A DNA stretch of 64,000 bases, from contig JAPDRN010000054.1 of assembly GCA_030247855.1 (NCBI GenBank), positions 124,001 to 188,000 of the forward strand, written 5' to 3'. The notes under the pieces are model-generated. The model had not been told where the DNA came from and made no database searches. It saw nothing but the letters and a program-made list of their open reading frames with translations. This DNA is from Knufia peltigerae (lineage: Eukaryota > Ascomycota > Eurotiomycetes > Chaetothyriales > Trichomeriaceae). Position 1 is the stretch's first letter, and every line of letters begins with the position of its first letter. Below are positions 35,420 through 44,498 of the stretch, piece after piece. Made by a program: the position numbers and the translations under genes.

Positions 35420-36970
35420 ATGACCCAACTCGCCCCCAGCTACGACCCGAAGTCCTTCGAGACCGACCTCTACGAGGCCTGGGAGAAGGCCGGCCATTTC
35501 AAGCCGTCCGGCAAGGGCGAGCCGTACACCATCCTGCTGCCGCCGCCGAACGTGACCGGCACCCTGCACATGGGCCATGCCTTCCAGCAGACCCTGATGG
35601 ATGCGCTGGTGCGTTATCACCGCATGCGCGGCTACGACACGCTGTGGCAGGTCGGTACCGACCACGCCGGCATCGCCACCGAGATGGTGGTCAGCCGCAA
35701 CCTGGCGCTGGAAGGCAACGGCGAGACCCGCGATTCGCTGGGCCGCGAGGGCTTCATCGGCAAGGTGTGGGAGTGGAAGCAGCAGTCCGGTGACATCATC
35801 GAACGGCAGATGCGCCGCCTCGGTACCTCGGCCGACTGGTCGCGCAGCACCTTCACCATGGACCCGCAGCCGTCCGAAGCGGTGATCGAGGCCTTCGTGC
35901 GCTGGCACGAACAGGGCCTGATCTATCGTGGCCAGCGCCTGGTCAACTGGGATCCGGTGCTGAAGACCGCAATCTCGGACCTGGAAGTGGAGAGCGCCGA
36001 GGAAGACGGTTTCCTGTGGTCGATCGCCTACCAGCTGGATGAAGGCCTCAGCTACGAACACGTCGAGCGCGATGCCGACGGCGTCGAAACCCTGCGCGAG
36101 ACCCGCGATTACCTGGTGGTCGCCACTACCCGCCCGGAAACCCTGCTGGGTGACACCGCGGTGATGGTGCATCCCGAAGACGAGCGCTACCTGCACCTGA
36201 TCGGCAAGAGCGTGGTGCTGCCGCTGACCGGCCGCCGCGTGCCGGTGATCGCCGACGACTACGTGGACCGTGCGTTCGGTACCGGCGTGGTCAAGGTCAC
36301 CCCGGCGCATGACTTCAACGATTACCAGGTGGGCGTGCGCCACGGCCTGCCGATGATCAACCTGTTCACCCCGGTGGCCGCGATCAACGACAACGCGCCG
36401 GAACGTTTCCAGGGGCTGGACCGTTACGACGCGCGCAAGGCCGTGCTGGCTGAACTGGAAGACCTGGGCATCCTGGTCGAGACCAAGGCGCACAAGCTGC
36501 AGGTGCCGCGCGGCGACCGTACCGGCCAGGTGATCGAGCCGTACCTGACCGACCAGTGGTTCGTGAAGATGGACGAACTGGCGCGTCGTGGCCTGGAGCT
36601 GGTCGAAGGTACCGATGGAAAGCCGGGCTCGATCTCGTTCGTGCCGCCGAACTGGATCAATACCTACCGCCACTGGATGACCAACATCCAGGATTGGTGC
36701 ATCAGCCGCCAGCTGTGGTGGGGCCACCGCATTCCCGCATGGTTCGATGCCGCCACCGGCAACTGCTACGTCGGCCGCAGCGAAGAGGAAGTGCGGGCGA
36801 AGAACAATCTCGGCAGCGACGTCGTGCTGAGCCAGGAAAGCGACGTGCTGGAGACCTGGTTCTCCTCGCAGCTGTGGCCGTTCTCCACCCTGGGCTGGCC
36901 GAACGAGCAGGCGATGGCCGAGCGCGGTTTCGACCGCTACCTGCCGTCGTCGGTGCTGATCACCGGCTTC

Positions 36971-37001
<31 letters not shown>

Positions 37002-38278
37002 TCATGGCCACCGACAACCTGACCGGGAAGATCCCGTTCAAGGACGTCTACTTCACCGGCCTGATCCGCGACGGCCAAGGCCAGAAGATGTCCAAGAGCA
37101 AGGGCAACGTGCTCGATCCGCTGGACATCATCGACGGCATCACCATCGACGATCTGGTGGCCAAGCGCACCGGCGGGCTGATGCAGCCGCGCATGGTGGA
37201 GAAGATCGAGAAGGCCACGCGCAAGGAGTTCCCGGACGGCATCGCCGCCCATGGTGCCGATGCGCTGCGTTTCACCATCGCCGCGCTGGCCACCCATGGC
37301 CGCGACATCAAGTTCGACATGAACCGCGCCGAGGGCTACAAGAATTTCTGCAACAAGCTGTGGAACGCCAGCCGCTTCACCCTGATGAACACCGAAGGTG
37401 CGGCGTTCACCGGCGTGCCGACGCCGCGTACCGATGCCGAGCGCTGGATCCTCTCGCGCCTGGCCGCCACCACCGCCGAAGCGCAGGGTCATTTCGCCGC
37501 CTATCGCTTCGACCTTCTGGCGCAGTGCCTGTACGAATTCGCCTGGAACGCGTTCTGCGACTGGTTCCTGGAGCTGAGCAAGCCGGCGTTGAACGGCGCC
37601 GATGCCGCCGACGCCGACAGCACCCGCCACACCCTGCTGTACGTGCTGGAAGCGCTGCTGCGCCTGCTGCACCCGCTGACCCCGTTCATCACCGAGCAGC
37701 TGTGGCAGCAACTGGCCCCGCGCCTGGGCCTGGGTGAAACCACGCTGTCGCTGCGTCCGTACCCGACCGCCGCCGAGTTCGAGGGCGATCATGCCCAGGC
37801 CGAGGCCGACGTTGAATGGTTGAAGGCGGTGATCAGTGCCGTGCGCCGCGTGCGCAGCGAACTGAACGTCGCCCCGTCCAAGCTGGTGCCGCTGCGCCTG
37901 CTGGCCGGCCTTGAACATGCCGGGCAGAGCCAGGACCGCGAGCGCATCGAGCGCTTCAGTGCCTCGCTGTCGTTCCTGCTGAAGCTGGACAGCATCCAGT
38001 GGCTGGCCGACGCACAGAGTGCGCCGCCGGCAGCCGCCGCGATCGTCGGCGAACTGAAGCTGCTGGTACCGCTGGAAGGCCTGGTTGATCTCGATGCCGA
38101 GCGCGCGCGCCTGGACAAGGAGATCAAGCGCGTGGAAGGCGAGCAGGAGAAGAGCGAGACCAAGCTGGCCAAGTTCTCGGACAAGGTTCCGCCAGCGGTG
38201 ATCGAGCAGGAGCGCGTGCGCCTGGTCGACTGGAACAACCAGCTGACCGGCCTGCGCGAGCAGCGCGCGAAGCTGTAA
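35420..38278 (+). CDS. valS: Valyl-tRNA synthetase
   Basis: Charges tRNA-Val. It has 952 residues, the usual length. The class I motifs are present: the HIGH-type motif is HMGH (50-53) and the KMSKS motif is KMSKS from Lys556. The CP1 editing domain lies between them (e.g. VVATTRPETLLGDTAVMV near residue 235). The anticodon-binding domain spans about 680-830 and a C-terminal coiled coil rich in Glu and Lys (LDKEIKRVEGEQEKSETKLAKF) closes the protein. It is last of the pepA-holC group and is followed by three REP units. Confidence 0.97.
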
Positions 38279-38288
38279 CGCGTCCTTG

Positions 38289-38382
38289 GTGGGTGCGGAC
38301 CTGGGTCCGCACCGCTGTGAGGTGCCAACCAACGCTGGCACCTGCCCTGCAAAACGATGTGCCGACCAAGGTCGGCACCCAC
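38289..38382. repeat. Cluster of three SMAG-like elements
   Basis: Three stem-loops: 38289-38312 plus strand (GTGG then GTGCGGACC/GGTCCGCAC), 38322-38345 minus strand (GCAG then GTGCCA..TGGCAC, larger loop), and 38359-38382 minus strand (GTGG then GTGCCGACC/GGTCGGCAC). None keeps exact GTAG. They lie between valS and the transporter gene. Confidence 0.7.
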
Positions 38383-38407
38383 CCCTGCCTTTTGGCATCA
38401 TCACCCG

Positions 38408-39229
38408 ATGCCGCTTTCCCTCTTCCTGCTGGTCCTCGCCGCCGCCGCACTGCATGCCAGCTGGAACGCGATCGTCAAACGCGGACCGGACAAGTTCCTT
38501 GGCACCGTATTGGTCACCGGCAGCGCCGCGCTGTTGTCTGCGCTCGTCTTGCCGTGGCTGCCCTTCCCCGCCGCGGAAAGCTGGCCGTGGCTGGGCGCAT
38601 CGGTGTTGCTGCAGGTGACGTACTACGCGTTGGTCGCACGCTGCTACCAGCAGGTCGACATGAGCCTGGCGTATCCGATGATGCGCGGCTGCGCGCCGAT
38701 CCTCGTTGCGCTGGCCGGCGCCGTGCTCGGCGAACGCCTGCCACCTACGGCCTGGCTCGGTGTGATCCTGGTGAGCGGCGGCATCCTGTGCATGGCCCGC
38801 GGCGCACGCAGCGGCCAGCTGCGCCTACCGTTGCTGACCGCCGCGATGATCGCCACCTACACGCTGGTCGATGCGCAGGGCGCACGGCTGTCCGGCAATG
38901 CGCTGAGCTATACGTTGTGGCTGTTCCTGCTGTCGGGCATTCCGTTGCCGCTATGGGCGCTGCACCGGCAGCGCGGCAAGCTGCTGGCGTATGCGCGCCA
39001 GCATTGGCCGCTGGGTATGGTCGGCGGCATCGGCACCACCGCGTCGTATGCGATGGCGCTGTGGGCGATGACCCAGGTGCCCGTGGCCATGGTGTCGGCG
39101 CTGCGCGAATCGTCGATCCTGTTCGCGCTGCTGATCTCGGTGTTCCTGCTGCGCGAACGGGTACCGCGTGCCCGCTGGGTAGCGGCAGCGTTGATCGTGG
39201 CTGGCGTGTTGGCGCTGCGGTTGGCGTAA
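38408..39229 (+). CDS. EamA/DMT family transporter
   Basis: An inner-membrane drug/metabolite transporter of 273 residues with about ten helices in two EamA halves. The start is the ATG of MPLSLFLL; an upstream ATG would read through REP DNA. Conserved features are LHASWNAIVKRG in the first helix region, ALVARCYQQVDMSLAYPMMRGCAPILVAL in the first half and ERVPRARWVAAALIVAGVLAL at the end. The substrate cannot be predicted. Confidence 0.88.
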   Translation: MPLSLFLLVLAAAALHASWNAIVKRGPDKFLGTVLVTGSAALLSALVLPWLPFPAAESWPWLGASVLLQVTYYALVARCYQQVDMSLAYPMMRGCAPILVALAGAVLGERLPPTAWLGVILVSGGILCMARGARSGQLRLPLLTAAMIATYTLVDAQGARLSGNALSYTLWLFLLSGIPLPLWALHRQRGKLLAYARQHWPLGMVGGIGTTASYAMALWAMTQVPVAMVSALRESSILFALLISVFLLRERVPRARWVAAALIVAGVLALRLA

Positions 39230-39240
39230 ACAACGCATCG

Positions 39241-39263
39241 GTAGCGCCGGGCCATGCCCGGCG
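39241..39263 (+). repeat. SMAG element
   Basis: GTAG followed by a CGCCGGGC/GCCCGGCG stem with a loop of CAT, between the convergent DMT transporter and rimI genes. Confidence 0.85.
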
Positions 39264-39287
39264 AGCGCAGCGGCCACGCGACGCCGA

Positions 39288-39785
39288 TTACAGCGGCGGC
39301 ATTGTCTCCAGCTCGCCGTCCACCAGTTCGATCGCCATCACCAGTGCATCTTCGCGCCCCTGCGCAGCAGGGTAATAGCGAGGGCGCCGGCCGATCTCGT
39401 TGAAGCCTTCACTGTGATACAGCGCCAAGGCCGGAGTATTGGACGGACGCACTTCCAGGAACACCCGCTGCGCGCCTCGGTCACCGGCCAAACGGACCAG
39501 TGCACGCAGCAGCTGGCGGCCAAGCCCACGCGACTGCACCAGCGGATCGATGCAGATGTTCAGCACATGGGCTTCATCGGCAGCGAGGCTGAGCACGCCA
39601 TAGCCGATCAACAGGCCATCGCGCTCCATGGCCAGGCCGGGGTAACCGGCGCGCAGGCAATCCAGGAAAATGCCGCGGGTCCAGGGATAGGGATAGCCAC
39701 GCACTTCGATGGCCATCACCGCGTTGAGATCGCTCTCGCGCAGCGCACGCATCACCACCGGCCCGGGCTGGCTGACCGCACTCAT
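39288..39785 (-). CDS. rimI: Ribosomal protein S18 alanine N-acetyltransferase RimI
   Basis: A GNAT acetyltransferase, 165 residues from the ATG that overlaps the stop of the upstream gene as ATGA. Acetyl-CoA is bound by the motif A loop QSRGLGRQLLRALV near residue 90. NTPALALYHSEGFNEIGRRPRYY is the RimI-type C-terminal motif, and EVRGYPYPWTRGIFLDCL is the usual RimI N-terminal substrate region. It is third in the pssA-(holD-like)-rimI operon. The holD-rimI pairing exists also in E. coli. Confidence 0.92.
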   Translation of the reverse strand: MSAVSQPGPVVMRALRESDLNAVMAIEVRGYPYPWTRGIFLDCLRAGYPGLAMERDGLLIGYGVLSLAADEAHVLNICIDPLVQSRGLGRQLLRALVRLAGDRGAQRVFLEVRPSNTPALALYHSEGFNEIGRRPRYYPAAQGREDALVMAIELVDGELETMPPL

Positions 39786-40294
39786 GCGGCTCCGCCCTTG
39801 CGCAGCGCTCGCAGCTGCGGCCACAACGCGCGCTTGGCAGCGGGGTCGCGACGCAGTTGCTCCAGCGGCCAGCTGTCCATCAGCGTCTGCGTGGCCGGGT
39901 CGTTGGGATTGCAGCCTGAGGCGCGCAACAGCGCGATCTGCAGGCGGTCAGGCAGGCGCACCAGCGGCTGGCGCGCGTTGCCGGTGGGCAGCGGACGGGC
40001 CGCAGCCGGTACGGTATCCGGCACCGCCACCGGCACGGCAGTGCGTGGTGGCGCCCGCTCGGGCCGAGGTTCCGGCGCCGCGTCGCGCTGGCTGGGGGCG
40101 TGCTGCATCGAAGGCGGAGCCGTACGCGTCGGCTCGACCGGCACGGCTGCCGAGGCCGCGGCTTCGGCCACGCTCAGCTGCAATGCCGCGTCCATTTCGG
40201 CAGCCAGCTGGCCGTCGTGATAGACGGTGTAGCCCATGGCCTGCAGCCAGGCCTGCTGGGCCGGGGACCACAACACGGGCAGGTCCTGGCTCAC
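39782..40294 (-). CDS. Candidate DNA polymerase III psi subunit (HolD-like), diverged
   Basis: It has 170 residues from a GTG start that overlaps the pssA stop as GTGA; the end overlaps rimI as ATGA. Two short conserved parts flank a long Pro/Ala/Arg-rich linker (about 40-110). The N-terminal WSPAQQAWLQAMGYTVY resembles the chi-binding start of HolD, and the C-terminal PLEQLRRDPAAKRALWPQLRAL resembles the HolD end (a pattern of L.....dP.A+.aLW.qi). In E. coli holD directly precedes rimI, as here. The assignment is inferred from these two stretches and synteny; the middle is not conserved. Confidence 0.6.
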   Translation of the reverse strand: MSQDLPVLWSPAQQAWLQAMGYTVYHDGQLAAEMDAALQLSVAEAAASAAVPVEPTRTAPPSMQHAPSQRDAAPEPRPERAPPRTAVPVAVPDTVPAAARPLPTGNARQPLVRLPDRLQIALLRASGCNPNDPATQTLMDSWPLEQLRRDPAAKRALWPQLRALRKGGAA

Positions 40295-41070
40295 GCTGCC
40301 TCGGGCTTCTTGCGCAGGCGCTGCACGCCCCACATCACCGGGCCTGAAAGCGCGTACAGGATGCCGACGACGAGCAACACACGTGGTAGATCGATCACCG
40401 CGATGGCGATGCCGATCGGCACCAGCGCCAGCACCAGGAACGGGACACGGTCCGAACGCGCGCCCTCCTTGGCAGCGCCGCCCTTGAAGCTCCAGAAACG
40501 GATGCGGCTGACCATCAGCAGCGCGGCGACAAGGGTCACCCCCAGCGCCACGAAGCGCAGCTCGTTACCGTTCCAGCCCAACGTGCCATCGGCGAAGGCC
40601 CAGACGAAGGACATCATCAGACCGGCAGCGGCCGGGCTGGCCAGGCCGACAAACCAGCGTTTGTCGACCACGGCTACCTGGGTATTGAAGCGGGCCAGGC
40701 GCAGCGCCGCGCAGGCGGCGTACAGGAACGCCACTGCCCAGCCCAGACGACCGACCAGCTCACCGTCGTATTTCAGTTCCGACAGGGACCAGTGGTACAT
40801 CACCAAGGCGGGCGCCATGCCGAAGCTGACCAGATCGGCCAGCGAGTCGTACTGCACGCCGAACTCGCTGCTGGTGCCGGTCAGACGCGCAACACGACCG
40901 TCGAGGCCATCCATCACCGCCGCCACGAACACGGCGATGCTGGCATTGACGAAATCCCCGTTGGCCGCGGCGATGATGGCGTAGAAGCCAGAGAACAGCC
41001 CAGCCGTGGTGAACAGGTTGGGCAGCAGGTAAATCGTGCGCGAACGCGGCGGCGGTGTGATCGGGTCCAT
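40291..41070 (-). CDS. pssA: CDP-diacylglycerol-serine O-phosphatidyltransferase PssA
   Basis: Makes phosphatidylserine, precursor of phosphatidylethanolamine, in the inner membrane. It has 259 residues with about eight hydrophobic segments. The CDP-alcohol phosphatidyltransferase motif is present near residue 50-75 as DGLDGRVARLTGTSSEFG followed by YDSLADLVSFG, supplying the conserved Asp residues. The ATG at 41070 is chosen; longer reading upstream is out of character. First gene of a minus-strand operon with the holD-like gene and rimI. Confidence 0.94.
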   Translation of the reverse strand: MDPITPPPRSRTIYLLPNLFTTAGLFSGFYAIIAAANGDFVNASIAVFVAAVMDGLDGRVARLTGTSSEFGVQYDSLADLVSFGMAPALVMYHWSLSELKYDGELVGRLGWAVAFLYAACAALRLARFNTQVAVVDKRWFVGLASPAAAGLMMSFVWAFADGTLGWNGNELRFVALGVTLVAALLMVSRIRFWSFKGGAAKEGARSDRVPFLVLALVPIGIAIAVIDLPRVLLVVGILYALSGPVMWGVQRLRKKPEAA

Positions 41071-41150
41071 GGAATCCAGTTTAATCGACTTGCCAGCGGT
41101 CGGCGCCAATGCTGCAATCGGCGTTCTACGCCCATTCTGCGGAGTTTGCC

Positions 41151-41528
41151 ATGCGTGCCCTGTCCTGCCTGGGATGCCTGCTGTTGTTGGCCAGTACCAC
41201 TGCGCTGGCCGGCCCTGTCTACAAGTGGAAGGACGCCAAGGGCGTGACCCAGTATTCGGAAACGCCGCCGGCCGGGGCCAGGTACGAGACCCGCGCCCAG
41301 GCCAGGACACCGGCGACGAACGCGGCGCCGGAGCCTACCGCCGCGCCGGTGCCGGAACAATGCAGCACCGCCCGGGCCAACGTGGCGCTGCTGGAGGGCA
41401 GCGGCCCGGTGATGCAGGACACCGACGGCGACGGCAAGTCCGATACCGCGCTCACCCCGGAACAGCGCAGCGCGCAGAAGGGCTTGGCCGAGGCAGCAAT
41501 CAAGGCGTACTGCCCTCCGGCGGGTTGA
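41151..41528 (+). CDS. Secreted DUF4124 domain protein
   Basis: It has 125 residues from the ATG of MRALSCLG. The signal peptide ends near TALAG (about residue 20). The DUF4124 motif VYKWKDAKGVTQYSETPPAG follows at once, as usual for this family of periplasmic proteins of unknown role. The rest has a low-complexity Ala/Pro/Thr linker and a DTDGDGKSDTALTPEQ stretch that looks like a calcium-binding-type Asp-rich loop. It diverges from pssA. Confidence 0.85.
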   Translation: MRALSCLGCLLLLASTTALAGPVYKWKDAKGVTQYSETPPAGARYETRAQARTPATNAAPEPTAAPVPEQCSTARANVALLEGSGPVMQDTDGDGKSDTALTPEQRSAQKGLAEAAIKAYCPPAG

Positions 41529-41541
41529 AGGGAGGGTATCG

Positions 41542-41722
41542 GCCGGGCGGCGCCCGGCACCCGCAGAGGCAGCGGCCGAAGCAACTGCAACGGCGGCTTT
41601 CTGCGGGTTGGCGGGGCACTGCGGGTTTGCGGGGACGCCATGAATCCGTCCATGGAGGCTTGGTCGCCGCATCCATGCGGCTCACACCCCGCAAACCCAC
41701 AGTGCCCCGCCTTCGACAGATT
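41542..41722 (+). repeat. Composite hairpin module, copy D (left half of inverted unit 3)
   Basis: Starts with GCCGGGC/GCCCGGC (41542-41558) 13 bp after the DUF4124 stop, then CACCCGCAGAGGC and GAAGCAACTGCAACGGC. The arms lie at 41611-41634 and 41687-41710 (24 nt, one G-T mismatch) around a 52-nt core (41635-41686). A CTTCGACAGATTCC box follows. The core differs from copy B at only about three positions by eye. The 603 bp between the DUF4124 gene and proS hold only unit 3. Confidence 0.8.
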
Positions 41723-41733
41723 CCCGGGGGCCA

Positions 41734-41846
41734 GTAGATCCACGCCATGCGTGGATGTTTTTCGTCCCGATTTCGAAATATTCGATTTCGATGGAGATTC
41801 ATCCACGCATGGCGTGGATCTACTGTCGACCAAGGTCGACACCTAC
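41734..41846. repeat. SMAG inverted pair (REPIN-like) plus a third SMAG
   Basis: GTAG plus ATCCACGC/GCGTGGAT at 41734-41756 (+), its inverted copy at 41801-41823 (-), with 44 nt between that include ATTTCGAAAT. A third, GTGTCGACC-type unit on the minus strand follows at 41824-41846. This is the centre of inverted unit 3. Confidence 0.85.
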
Positions 41847-41868
41847 CAATAGCAGCCACGCCGTCCAG

Positions 41869-42069
41869 ACAGATTGCAAAGATCTGTCGAAGGCGGGGTG
41901 GGTCCGGTTGCGGGGGTGTAAGCGCCATGGATGGCGCGCCCAAGCCTCCAGGGACGGATTCACGGCGTCCCCCGCAACCGGACCCACCCCGCCATCCCAC
42001 AGGAAACCCGGCTTCTGACGTTGACGTTGACGTTGATGTTGATTCGGCGGGTGCCGGGCGCCGCCCGGC
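41869..42069 (-). repeat. Composite hairpin module, copy E (right half of inverted unit 3)
   Basis: A GACAGAT/ATCTGTC hairpin (41869-41887) and CGAAG box, perfect 25-nt arms at 41892-41916 and 41969-41993, a 52-nt core (41917-41968), an AACCCGGCTTCTG box, GTTGACGTTGACG hexamer repeats and a GCCGGGC/GCCCGGC hairpin (42053-42069). It ends 62 bp before the proS start, so it should lie in the proS promoter or leader. Confidence 0.8.
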
Positions 42070-42131
42070 CGATACCCCTCCCCCGGCCGGGCTGGCAGAA
42101 TAGGTATCTCTGCCGTAATCCGAAGCCGACG

Positions 42132-43835
42132 ATGCGCCTCTCCCAGTTCCACCTGCACACCACCAAGGAAACCCCCAGCGACGCCGAGCTGACCAGCCAC
42201 CGGCTGATGCTGCGCGCGGGCATGATCCGCAAGCTCGCGTCCGGCCTGTACACCTGGTCGCCGCTGGGCCTGCGCGTGCTGCGCAAGGTCGAGCGCATCG
42301 TCCGCGAGGAAATGGACCGCGCCGGTGCCGTCGAATTCCAGATCCCGACCATCCAGCCGAAAGAACTGTGGGAGCAGACCGGCCGCTGGCAGAAGTTCGG
42401 CCCGCAACTGCTGAAGATCAAGGACCGCAAGGAACAGACCTTCTGCTACAGCCCCACCGCCGAAGAAGCGGCCTGCGATTTCGCACGCAGCGAGCTGTCC
42501 AGCTACAAGCAGCTGCCGGTGAACTTCTACCAGATCCAGACCAAGTTCCGCGACGAGATCCGTCCGCGCTTCGGCGTGATGCGTGCGCGCGAATTCCTGA
42601 TGAAGGACGCCTATTCGTTCCACCTGCACGACGAAGACCTCGTGCGTGAGTACGAAAACATGAAGGTGGCCTACAGCCGCATCTTCACCCGCCTGGGTCT
42701 GGATTTCCGCATGGTGCAGGCAGATTCCGGTGCGATCGGCGGTGACGCCTCGCAGGAATTCCACGTGATCGCCGACTCCGGTGAAGACGCGCTGGTGTTC
42801 TCCACCGGTTCGGACTACGCCGCCAACATGGAAGCGGCCATTGCCGCCGATCCGGCCGCGCGCGCAGCGGCCAGCGAACAACTGCGCAAAGTCGAAACCC
42901 CGACCCAGAAGACCTGCGAAGACGTTGCCGCCCTGCTCGGCATCGACCTGCAGCGCACCGTGAAGTCGGTGGCGCTGATCACCGGTGAAGGCAAGGCGCA
43001 GCAGTTCGTGCTGGTGCTGGTGCGTGGCGACCACGAGGTCAACGAAATCAAGCTGGGCAAGGTCGCCGGCCTGGACGAGCAGCGTTTTGCCAGCGAAGCA
43101 GAGATCGCCGAATACCTCGGCAGCGTGCCGGGCTTCCTTGGCCCGGTTGCACCGTCCAAGCCTATCCGTGTGGTTGCCGATCGCGAAGTGGCGGCGATGT
43201 CCGACTTCGTCGTCGGTGCCAACGAGGCCGGTTTCCACCTGGCCGGCGTCAACTGGGGCCGCGACCTGGCCGAACCGGAAGTGGCGGACATCCGCAATGT
43301 ACGCGCGGGTGATCGTGCGCTGGACGGCGGTGAACTGAAAATCGCCCGCGGCATCGAAGTCGGCCACGTGTTCCAGCTGGGCCGCACCTATGCGAAGGCG
43401 CTCGATGCCACCGTGCTGGACGAGAATGGCAAGGCTGCGGTGATGACGATGGGCTGCTATGGCATCGGCATTTCGCGCGTGGTCGCCGCAGCCATCGAGC
43501 AGAACCACGATGACGCCGGCATCATCTGGCCCGACGCAATGGCGCCGTGGCAGGTGGTGGTCTGCGTGATCAATCCGAAGGGTGACGCGGGCGTGGCCGA
43601 TGCGGCTGCAGGTCTGTTGCAGGAACTGCGCGATGCCGGTCTGGATGCCGCACTGGACGACCGCGGCCTGCGCCCGGGCGCGATGTTCGCCGACATGGAA
43701 CTGATCGGTATTCCGCACCGCGTGGTGGTCAGCGAGCGGGGCCTGGCCGCAGGCACCTTCGAGTACCGCTCGCGTCGCGCGGCCGAAGCGGAGAGCCTGG
43801 ACAAGGCCACCCTGCTGCAGCGCCTGCAGGGTTGA
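42132..43835 (+). CDS. proS: Prolyl-tRNA synthetase (bacterial type, with editing insertion)
   Basis: Charges tRNA-Pro. It has 567 residues. Class II motif 1 and 2 regions are at the N-terminal end (MIRKLASGLYTWSPLGLRVL; TKFRDEIRPRFGVMRAREFLMKDAYSF near residue 135-165). The YbaK-like editing insertion occupies about 225-385 (e.g. VALITGEGKAQQFVLVLVRGDHEVNE). Motif 3 is in MTMGCYGIGISRVVAAAIEQ. The anticodon-binding domain is the last 110 residues. The start ATG is the first M of MRLSQFHLHTTKE, the normal family N-terminus. Confidence 0.97.
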   Translation: MRLSQFHLHTTKETPSDAELTSHRLMLRAGMIRKLASGLYTWSPLGLRVLRKVERIVREEMDRAGAVEFQIPTIQPKELWEQTGRWQKFGPQLLKIKDRKEQTFCYSPTAEEAACDFARSELSSYKQLPVNFYQIQTKFRDEIRPRFGVMRAREFLMKDAYSFHLHDEDLVREYENMKVAYSRIFTRLGLDFRMVQADSGAIGGDASQEFHVIADSGEDALVFSTGSDYAANMEAAIAADPAARAAASEQLRKVETPTQKTCEDVAALLGIDLQRTVKSVALITGEGKAQQFVLVLVRGDHEVNEIKLGKVAGLDEQRFASEAEIAEYLGSVPGFLGPVAPSKPIRVVADREVAAMSDFVVGANEAGFHLAGVNWGRDLAEPEVADIRNVRAGDRALDGGELKIARGIEVGHVFQLGRTYAKALDATVLDENGKAAVMTMGCYGIGISRVVAAAIEQNHDDAGIIWPDAMAPWQVVVCVINPKGDAGVADAAAGLLQELRDAGLDAALDDRGLRPGAMFADMELIGIPHRVVVSERGLAAGTFEYRSRRAAEAESLDKATLLQRLQG

Positions 43836-43839
43836 TCGG

Positions 43840-43870
43840 AAAAGACCGGGGTATACCCCGGTCTTTTTTT
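43840..43870 (+). terminator. Intrinsic terminator after proS
   Basis: AAAGACCGGGG pairs with CCCCGGTCTTT around TATA, followed by a T tract of seven, 5 bp after the proS stop. Confidence 0.95.
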
Positions 43871-44056
43871 GCCGGATGGCCGCCTCCGGAAAATCGCAGC
43901 GGACATAATCCGGTCAAAATGGTCGCAACCGGGCCAGCCAGCCGACCGACGGTGACCGCAACTATTTGTGCTGGGATTAATTCCTCATTACTCTGTTCCG
44001 CGACGCCACGGACCGGCTCGTCCCTGTCCCTAAATTAGTTTCTGGAGTAATCGTTG

Positions 44057-44440
44057 ATGAGTATCGACCTGACCGGCCTGTCGGCACGTGAGCTGGGCGC
44101 ATTGATCCGCACAGCCAAGAAGCAGCAGACCATCGTCGCCAAGCGTCGCCCGATCACCAAGGTACGTGCCCAGCTGAGCAAGCTGGCCAAGACCGAGGGT
44201 TACACCATCGAAGAACTGTTCGGCGGTGCCCCCGCACCGCGCGCGCGCAAGGTCGCCAAGGCCACCAAGGCCCCGTCCAAGACCGCCGGCCGCAAGTTGG
44301 GCAAGGTTGCGCCGAAGTACCGCAACCCGGCCAACCCGAAGGAAACCTGGACCGGTCGTGGCAAGCAGCCGCGCTGGATGGCCGAGCTGACCGCCAAGGG
44401 CAGCAAGAAGCCGGAAGATTTCCTGATCAAGAAGGCCTGA
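44057..44440 (+). CDS. H-NS family nucleoid-associated DNA-binding protein
   Basis: It has 127 residues. The N-terminal part is helical and suited to oligomerisation (LSARELGALIRTAKKQQ). A basic Ala/Lys linker (about 60-85) follows. The C-terminal H-NS-type DNA-binding motif is YRNPANPKETWTGRGKQPRWM, close to the consensus 'Y..P..p..tWtGrGr.P.W'. Such proteins bind AT-rich DNA and silence genes in Xanthomonadaceae. A TTG immediately before the ATG is a possible alternative start; GGAG lies 10 nt before the ATG. The gene is monocistronic with a strong terminator. Its targets may include the AT-rich adhesin upstream region; that is only inference. Confidence 0.9.
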   Translation: MSIDLTGLSARELGALIRTAKKQQTIVAKRRPITKVRAQLSKLAKTEGYTIEELFGGAPAPRARKVAKATKAPSKTAGRKLGKVAPKYRNPANPKETWTGRGKQPRWMAELTAKGSKKPEDFLIKKA

Positions 44441-44457
44441 GGCCGGCTGCAGCAGGA

Positions 44458-44491
44458 ATGAAAAACGCCGGCGGAAGCCGGCGTTTTTCAT
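44458..44491. terminator. Bidirectional intrinsic terminator
   Basis: ATGAAAAACGCCGGC and GCCGGCGTTTTTCAT form a nearly perfect stem around GGAA, with A-tract and T-tract on the two sides, so it can stop transcripts of the H-NS gene and of thrE. Confidence 0.93.
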
Positions 44492-44498
44492 TCAAGGT

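Noticed and set aside
38289..38382. Hairpin cluster after valS as a terminator
   Set aside because: None of the three stems is followed by a T-run on the plus strand; stem sequence and tails fit REP elements.
35333..38455. A 1040-codon minus-strand frame opposite valS
   Set aside because: valS on the plus strand has all class I motifs; the antisense protein is His/Gln/Arg-rich with no domain.
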